From Monarcha castaneiventris obscurior (lineage: Eukaryota; Chordata; Aves; Passeriformes; Monarchidae), in NCBI GenBank assembly GCA_026261815.1, contig JAMPIT010000890.1, positions 8,152,001-8,216,000 on the forward strand: a stretch of DNA of 64,000 nucleotides, given 5' to 3'. Shown here piece by piece: positions 55,699 through 64,000 of this stretch; within the stretch, counting starts at the first letter, position 1, and each line of letters starts with the position of its first letter. The position numbers and the translations under genes are program-made. The notes beneath the pieces are model-generated. The model searched no databases and had not been told where the DNA came from. It saw nothing but the letters and a program-made list of their open reading frames with translations.

Positions 55699-56390
55699 AC
55701 CTGATTTTAAGGTTCTTGGTTTTCTTCCAGACCTTACATGACTTAGATAAAAGACATCTTTTTTAACTCTTAATATTCTTAATGAGAAAGGAGACAAGCA
55801 TTTGCAATTAAAAATCAAACTGTCTATATTTAAACTGTACACAAACCTGAACTTACCTGGTATTATTGATTACCCTGGAATAATTCAGACATCAGTGAGA
55901 AAGCTTCAAGATTAAAATGAAAGTGATATTCATGAGTTTTACTCTGGCAGTATGAAGAAATTTGTTAGCAAAGCGGTGATGTCAGTATTGGGTCAAAGAA
56001 CAGGCTTTTCTGAGTATTTGACATTAATTGAAATATGGAGGCAATGGGAAAAGAGATCAACATCCGAATCATTATTATCCTTGTCTGACTCTTTTCTTCA
56101 GAGTTGTGTAAGGTTGTCAGGGGATGGGAGTAAAAAAAAAATGCAAGAAAGATGAAAGCAAAGGAAACAAGGCTATACAATAATTTATTTTTTTAAGTCC
56201 CATCTCCCTCATAATACAGAAGGAGAAGGAGGAATTGAGGGGAAGTTTCCTGAGAGGACTGCATGACAGAAAAGGAGATCCATGGGCAAAAAAGGAAGGG
56301 GAAAGGACCCAAAGTGATTTGAAAGATGAGTCGAAGCTGGATGTAGTGAAAAGTGAGGTCCCTTGTCCCTGAGGACACCAACCCAAACCC

Positions 56391-56434
56391 TAAAAAACAA
56401 GCAAACAAACAAAAAACCAAAACCAAAAAACAAG
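56391..56434 (+). repeat. CAAA/CCAAA low-complexity tract
   Basis: The tract reads as CAAA, CAAAA and CCAAAA units in irregular order. It is seen directly and shares its composition with 63671-63780. Confidence 0.85.
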
Positions 56435-56742
56435 ACAGGAAAAAAAGGCAGAGGAAATGGAAAGGAAGATCAAGGGAAAGAAAAGCAGAGGGGACAGAAA
56501 GTACACTGAAAGTACAAAGAGAAATGGATGGCAAGAGGTATTGCAGTGTAGGAAAGAGGAAGATAACCACAGGTGTAGGAACCACTGGGAGTACTGAATT
56601 CACAGTAAAATAGGACTAAGAAGGGGAGAAAAGGGTATTTTCCAAAGATAAGAGATGACAGAAGGGAAAAATGATAGATTAAAACCAACGAATTTCAAAT
56701 GAAAGGGAAAGAAGCAACAGAGAAAGTGAGCTAAAGAGATTT

Positions 56743-56768
56743 GGGGGGGGTTGGGGGGGTGGGTGGGG
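56743..56768 (+). repeat. G-quadruplex-forming motif
   Basis: Runs G8, G7, G3 and G4 are separated by tt, t and t. This meets the canonical G3+ N1-7 pattern with very short loops, predicting a stable quadruplex on the GRID2 sense strand and in its pre-mRNA. Formation is predicted, not shown. Confidence 0.8.
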
Positions 56769-58470
56769 AGAAGAAGTGAGGGATCATTAGAATGACACCA
56801 CTGGCTTGGAGACATGGTTTATTTTCTTTGAGATGTGGTGATTTACTATACATTTGAAAAATGATACCATTAGATTCTAGAAGTTTGGCCTAAGCACTAA
56901 GCGTCAGCTTTGTGAGTAGAGCATGCAGTGTGAGAACACCTATGAAGTCTGTGCTGTTTCCCCCATAAATTCAACATTTGCCAGTGGTCTAAAACACCCA
57001 GTTATAACTTCTGGCAGCAATCTGGGTCCTTGAGAAAACAATGAGTCAGGAGCTAGTTGGCAAATGAACAGCAGGTTACCAGCAGGTAAGTTTCCATTAG
57101 CTTCTTTATTTCAGCTCAGTAAGAAAAGGAAATTTGGTTAGTCCCCAAAGCAAAATATTTTATTAACACTGTTCACCATTATTCTGCCTTGTGCTTTGAG
57201 GAAAGAAATTCCTACTTAGGTCACTTGCACTTATGTCTATGATCAGTTAACAAAACAAATCCCCCACCTTGTCTGCTGCAATTACAGTCCTTAGCCCACT
57301 GGATATAAAACTAAACTTGGGTATTCACATCCTCCTAACAGCTCAAAAATAACATAGCAAGTCTAGGAGCAGGCCATTCCGTCTAGTCCAGAGACAGATT
57401 AAAGCAATAAAACACACTGTACAAAATAATTAACTGAATGCACAGAACTATATAGATTTCACCACGCAGAATGCAGGAGAAACAAGTGCTGCTATACATT
57501 ATCCAATTGTTGAGTGCAGTATTTTCTATTGATTTTAACAACTTGCTATTTGCTGACTATTACCTAAGCTTCTGTGAAGGTAGCAGTTAAACACAGAAAG
57601 CTTTCCTCCAAACCAGTTGTATTAGGAAATTGCTGTGAAGAACAAAACTGATCCTTGCTTCTTCAGTCAAGCCCAGGGTTACAAAGGCCCTCAGTTAACC
57701 CCTGGCCATCAGATTTTTTGCAGATCTGGTTGACAAACTGCTGGTTGCTGGCTAAAGAGCTGAACTGAAAGGACTCTTTAACCAGGTGACAGAGCATCTG
57801 ACTACATTTTAAATAACTGATAGTATCATATTGATGATGAAAAGATTTTTTTATGGTGTTTCTTCTGTGAGACAGGCTTTAATCAATAGGATTTAGTCTC
57901 TGATTTCCCAGTTGCTGTTGGATGTTGTATTAAACAACAGCTGACGAGAGGCATCAGCAATACTCTGTGCAAAACAATTTGTGTTGTCCTGCTTGAATTT
58001 TGCCTAGACTGGTGTCCTAGAAAATTTTGCAAATTCTGAATCCGCCTATCACAAAAAAAACCCTCCACCTTTTTCTTCATCATTTTTTGTTATGTGTCCC
58101 ATTTCCAGTCTTCCTAGCACTCCTGGGAGTTTGAGTCTTCCAACTCAGTGTCATTTTGTGACAGCTTCATGGGGGCTTTTCCATTTCTGTGAATTTAGTA
58201 TGCTTTGGAATGGAAAAGAGGATTATTAAGGCACATTCCTTCTGTTGAAGTCGGATCTTGTAAGAATTCTGTTCCTAAAGCAGGTTGGACCTGGATGAAA
58301 ATTGAGGAGGGAGTTTCTGAAGAGCATGTGGGTACTTCAGGCAAGGAGGCTGCTATTTCTGTGGCTCACCAGCTCGGTATGAACTACTCTGCCATAGGCA
58401 TTTCCACTGGAAATGTTTCGTCACACTGTCCATACTAAAAATAAGATATTGGCAGGGTTTTTTTCTTTAA

Positions 58471-58544
58471 ATGACAGAGAAATAAATGAAAGAGGAGTCA
58501 GTGATCCATGACAGAGAAATAAATGAAAGAGGAGTCAGTGATCC
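58471..58544 (+). repeat. Perfect 37-bp tandem duplication
   Basis: The 37-bp unit starting atgacagagaaataaatgaa occurs at 58471-58507 and again at 58508-58544 with no difference. Identity between copies implies a recent duplication or an assembly artefact. Confidence 0.95.
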
Positions 58545-59799
58545 CAATGTCCTTACAGATTTCGGTTGCAGATGTAGTGCACTTTTATCCTTCAGATTTC
58601 CATTGCACCTTCTCTAGAGTGTTTTCTGCTCTTGACTCTTAGTAGTGTTGTGGTAATGCAGTCTGAGTTCTGAGGTGGTTGCATTGCAGTGCTGGATAAA
58701 CCAGTTCCTGTATTTTTTCTATATTCATTGAAGTAACAGAACACTCTAAACTTTGATGTAGTGGCAAGCACTTAAGTAATTCATCTGTATCAGTATTCTT
58801 CTTTTATTAATTTTCTCTGATGGTCATCAACTGTGATCATACCAGGCCAATGTATTTTTCTTGATTAATTGACACAATCTGCATTTTACTCTGCCAGGAA
58901 AAATAGTGAAACCTCTCAGATATTCAGCAGAGTTCACTGGTTGCATAGGAAGCAGGGGAGGAAAACTGGCTGTAAGCTCTGTCATAAAGGCATTATAGAT
59001 TTTAGTGTTCCAAGTTCCTTATAAATAATGAAATTGTAAGTACACATGAAATAGATTTTGCCTACTTTAATATTGATACACAAATTAAAGTCCTTCCATA
59101 ATGGGTTGTTCATATAGTCAAAAATTTCTAATGAAGGAGGGAAGTAAATTTTTGGCTTTACCAGCAAAACAGGAGAACATAGCCCATTTTGACAATGATG
59201 GTAGTGAAGATAACAAACTGGGATGTGGGATGAACAGAAAGAGATTGCAAATTGGATAGCAAAGGAAGTAGAAGACTGAAAACTTTTCCATCTTCATCAT
59301 ATTATATCAAACCTAGCAGAGTGAAAGCTGTCATTAGAATAAATAAAATAAACTGCAACAGAAGTACAAAGTACTACAAATGATAAATTTCATGTGGTAT
59401 GAAGATGACAAGAATTGTGCTCAGTAAGAGAGTTCCCACCACCCATCTGCCCAAATCTACCAGAGTTAACATGAGAGTCTGTTATTGTCTGATCTATTCT
59501 CTCATTTCAACCATTAGAGAGAGAACAAAAGAAAAAAGGAAGTAAATGCAGAAGCAGCAAATGTTTTGCAGAAGCAGTTAAACGAGACAAAGCTGAAGAG
59601 GGAGCTTCATACCACCCCCATCTGGATGTTTCAGCAGTGGTTACATTTGCTCCTTGCTGCAATGACAAGCTCAAATTGTCATCAATAAATGTTGATTTGT
59701 TTTCTCCTAATAACAGTAAGCAGCTCCCACTCAAAATCAATTTCAACTTTGTTGGCAAGACACTGCACATTTGTCTTCACCATGACTGAGCCGCATAAA

Positions 59800-59836
59800 G
59801 GAACAATTGAATTGAAAATTAAATGAACAATAATTG
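59800..59836 (+). promoter_or_regulatory. Paired SOX-type motifs in a candidate conserved block
   Basis: AACAATTG (59802-59809) and AACAATAATTG (59826-59836) lie 16 bp apart within about 59690-59900, a block with the look of a conserved non-coding element. SOX proteins bind ACAAT cores. The motifs are direct; conservation and function are inferred. Confidence 0.25.
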
Positions 59837-60870
59837 AAAATAAAAAGTGCCTTTTTAAAGGGAAATTAGTGCTATGCTGCATTTCCAGAAATCACTTATG
59901 TTGGTGGGGGGGTTGCCTTTAAAAAAAGGTAGGGTTGGGCTAAAAACTTAATTATATAAATATGTACACACTAATGTACATAATTAAAAATGGACTTTAA
60001 CCTCGAAAGGATAAAAAGGCTCTTCAGCAACTTCCTAAGGTTTTAGTTCTGGCAAAAGCAGCAGAGTTTCTGCAGTAATTATACATCCAACACATTTAGA
60101 TATGCTAATTGGATCTAAGTTCTAATTAGTTTCTTTGTGTGACTAAGAATGACAATCACCAAATTAATTTAATGCAGTTTTGTTCTGAGCTTAGTACTGG
60201 TTTTGCTATTTTTTTGTGCAGAAAATGTAGCCTGTGGAATGCTTTGCTTTATAGGATGTCAGTGGTTTGTCACGTACAAAGTACAGTGCAAGTACATTTG
60301 CTGCATTTTGCTGCATTATTATAGGCAATACACTCCAGAATTTAGGTCATTCAGCTCAAAGTGTTGCAGGGCTTTGCCAGGGGAGTAATGAGGACCTGGA
60401 ATGTGGCAGCAGTCCATCCATAACCAGTGAATAGCTAAATACACTGTGGAGGTCCAGAAGAAGCAGAGAAGGCTGGTATGATCTCTTGTTAGTCTTTGTG
60501 ATCAGATGGGATCACAAAGTGGGGAAACCAAGCCAGGGTAATTTGTGCTTTTTACTTAGAAACAGCTATTGGAAAGATGAGCAATTGCAAGAGAGTAACA
60601 TGACGCCTCCTGAGTTTGATTCTCCTTTGTATCCTGTTGCTCCTTTCAATTTCTCTGGTGTTCTAGATCCAGTAGATCTTTGATTCATTCAGTCATTACT
60701 TGAGATTTCAAGTATGCTCAACATTTCCCTCAGCATTTCCCTCACTCATTCCCTGACAGTAGTGTAACTTTGACTTCGAAGGGAAAGAATTAGCCATGAG
60801 TACTTCTGAAAGCAGCAGAGAGAAGTGACTATGTTGTCACTTCTTCAAAGGCCATCTTCCTTTGGGACAC

Positions 60871-60945
60871 ATAGAATCATGGGATCATTGAGATTGAAGA
60901 AGACCTTTGAGACCATTGAGTCAATCCCAACTCCTATGTCATTGC
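60871..60945 (-). mobile_element. Short CR1 3'-end fragment, antisense
   Basis: The + strand reads atagaatcatgggatcattg followed by agattgaagaagacctttga and gagtcaatcccaac. This is the complement of a CR1 terminus, about 75 bp long and moderately diverged. It is a severely 5'-truncated insertion or remnant. Confidence 0.8.
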
Positions 60946-62544
60946 CGGAAGTTTTTATCTTTTACTTTTTGAGACACATGTTTCTTAAGGAGGCATCTTC
61001 AAAGAATTGATATAAATGTTATTGAAATTTAAAAATATAGAAGTTGCTCTAAAATAGGTGTAATGAAGAAAACAAATATTTTGAATTATCCACTTCTGGA
61101 ATGGTTAAATATGTTTACTTTAGTTCTTTGTTTTCTGTTTTGCTTTGAGAGATCTATGAAACACATTAACAAAGCCTTTTCACACAAAGGCTGAAAATAA
61201 TGATTTCTGTAAATTCCTGCTCAAGTAGAGTCAGCAGAGGTTTTCCCCTTTCTCTGACTCTGTGTGAAATTACAGTAATATTTTCAATGTTTTGCAGTTT
61301 CTGTTTGTCTCAGATTATGGTGTTGAATTCTCCAAGAGAATAGTCTTAGCAGAGGCTACTGGACCCAACAACTGCCTACTGATCTTAATCTTGATTTGTC
61401 AGAGGGAGCAAGACCTTTTGTTCCTTTAAATAGGAGTCAGAAGATGAGCATCCCTGGAAAGGTTTCATTCACAGTCCACGGAGAAGGAAATTCAGAGCAA
61501 GAACTGGTAGCTGCAGGTGCCTTTCTCTTTGGCTATGTAATGACTTTACACAGGCAATTGGTTTACATGCCTTAATTGAGACTCTGCTCCAAAGTCCTCT
61601 GAAGTCAGTCATTGTCCCTCTGTTGGGTTTTGGATTTAACACTGGTAATTGTGCAAGCCAGCTGAGTGTGGTAATGAATTTCAAAAATGAAACTGGTTAT
61701 CTTGGTATGCTGTGCTAAGGGACGATGCGTGGCTGATTGATTTCTCTCTCTGTGCTCAGAAAAAGCATCTACCATCATATGAAAGACAGGCAAGTTATAT
61801 TTTCAGAGAAGCTGAACTACAAGTCAGTATCTACTAAACTCAGATTGAAAGGCAGATAATCCTAGAGAGATTCTTGAGCAAAAGCTTCATTCACAGAAGC
61901 TCAAGGAATACAATAGCACCAATGCAAAGAATGGCATAGATTAACTTATTTTTCTGCGTTATCTCTTGCGGTACTCTCTCAATACTGTGGTGTGCCTATC
62001 CAATGGTCTTTTCCTCAATCATCTTTAAATGTGATTTTTAACCTGGCTTAAAATCACTGCTGTTTCATTAGCAATTAGTAGTATAAGCTTTAATTAAAGC
62101 TGGTCTAATTCCTTTTGTCAGAGTTCCACTAGGAAGGATGGGCTGGAGCAGACAGCGTGCTAAAATGATGGTAGCTATTATTTCTCCAATTAGTCTATTA
62201 CTGAAAGTAAGGTAGAAATATTATTATAGCTACAGTACTTTTTAAATGTTTTCAAGTAATATAGAAGTCCTCTCTGACCTCTCTTAAAGCAATGTGTATA
62301 ATCCCAAATCTTGGATGCTGTCATCCATTGCACACTGGTATTTAAAATTAAAAACTGATATCCTTAATTGCTTCATTTTCAATTTAAAGATGAATCTGTG
62401 CACAAGCCATTCCCTGAGTTTCCATCCCACTGATTCCAGAAGGTATTCTGTTTATTTCATATGTTCCTGCTTAAAGCCACCTAAGAGGAATGACTAGCGA
62501 AGTTTTATGGGCAATGAGAAAATTACTTTTGTTTTCTCTTTTAG
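60946..62544 (+). other. GRID2: GRID2 large intron, 3' part
   Basis: AT-rich sequence ends in the acceptor gttttctcttttag before exon C. A homeodomain-rich block at 62030-62230 contains a 16-bp perfect palindrome. No gene or transposon is visible. Confidence 0.85.
62086..62101. promoter_or_regulatory. 16-bp perfect palindrome with homeodomain core
   Basis: AGCTTTAATTAAAGCT is identical to its reverse complement and centres on TAATTA, the homeodomain-dimer core. Additional cores (cattag, caattagt, ctaattcc) flank it within 40 bases. A regulatory role near exon C is inferred only. Confidence 0.35.

Positions 62545-64000
<1,456 letters not shown>

Larger units (their letters stand above)
56190..56770 (+). 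repeat. Purine-rich (GA) strand-asymmetric region
   Basis: The + strand is strongly biased to A and G over nearly 600 bases, with many gaagga, ggaaag and gagaa units. It contains an A/C-rich insert (56391-56434) and ends in a G-run cluster. No tandem unit is obvious. The bias yields long minus-strand frames rich in Phe, Leu, Ser and Pro that are not genes. Confidence 0.7.
49166..60870 (+). other. GRID2: GRID2 large intron, fifth part
   Basis: This intron stretch holds a candidate recursive-splice site (52885), a pyrimidine tract (53754-53788), tandem repeats at 55661-55698 and 58471-58544, and a purine-rich region with a G-quadruplex motif (56190-56770). It also has a SOX-motif pair near 59800-59836. 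Open frames of up to 136 codons in the purine-rich part are composition artefacts. No gene was recognised. Confidence 0.8.

Noticed and set aside
56193..56603. 136-codon open frame on the - strand rich in Phe, Leu, Ser
   Set aside because: Produced by the purine bias of the + strand, which removes stop codons from the complement.
57074..57091. cag|gtaagt considered as a recursive splice site or exon end
   Set aside because: No pyrimidine tract upstream and no open, acceptor-bounded exon before it.

Overview
This window is an internal piece of a vertebrate nuclear gene, almost certainly from a bird. Three short coding exons on the + strand encode consecutive parts of the glutamate receptor delta-2 subunit (GluD2, gene GRID2). 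They are separated by long AT-rich introns. The bird assignment rests on several antisense CR1 retrotransposon ends, which start with the complement of the avian CR1 terminal motif ATTCTATGATTCT, and on the absence of Alu, L1 or other mammalian repeats. I cannot resolve the avian order.

Layout: end of an upstream intron (1-1634); exon A (1635-1796, 54 codons); a 7,744-bp intron (1797-9540); exon B (9541-9660, 40 codons); a 52,884-bp intron (9661-62544); exon C (62545-62646, 34 codons); start of the next intron (62647-64000). All exon boundaries are phase 0 with canonical AG/GT sites, so the 128 codons join in one frame. They cover the C-terminal part of the extracellular amino-terminal domain, the linker, and the first strand of the ligand-binding domain. 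Neither the start nor the stop codon of the gene lies in the window.

The introns hold two clear CR1 copies (17832-18340 and 43629-43984), an older CR1 ORF2 fragment (48690-49165), a very old CR1/L3-clade reverse-transcriptase relic (33450-33850), a few smaller CR1- or MIR-like scraps, poly-A and CA/TA microsatellites, GT/CA-rich tracts with G-quadruplex potential, and a perfect 37-bp tandem duplication. I found no second protein-coding gene, RNA gene, CpG island or promoter. Many open frames of 60-166 codons occur in the introns, and I judge them chance.

The points most worth a second look are a 96-nt exon-like, in-frame, phase-0 segment inside the large intron (47509-47604), candidate recursive-splice sites, several motif clusters that look like conserved non-coding enhancers (PBX/MEIS, homeodomain, SOX), sense-strand G-quadruplex motifs and perfect short hairpins. 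I did not find an undescribed biological system.
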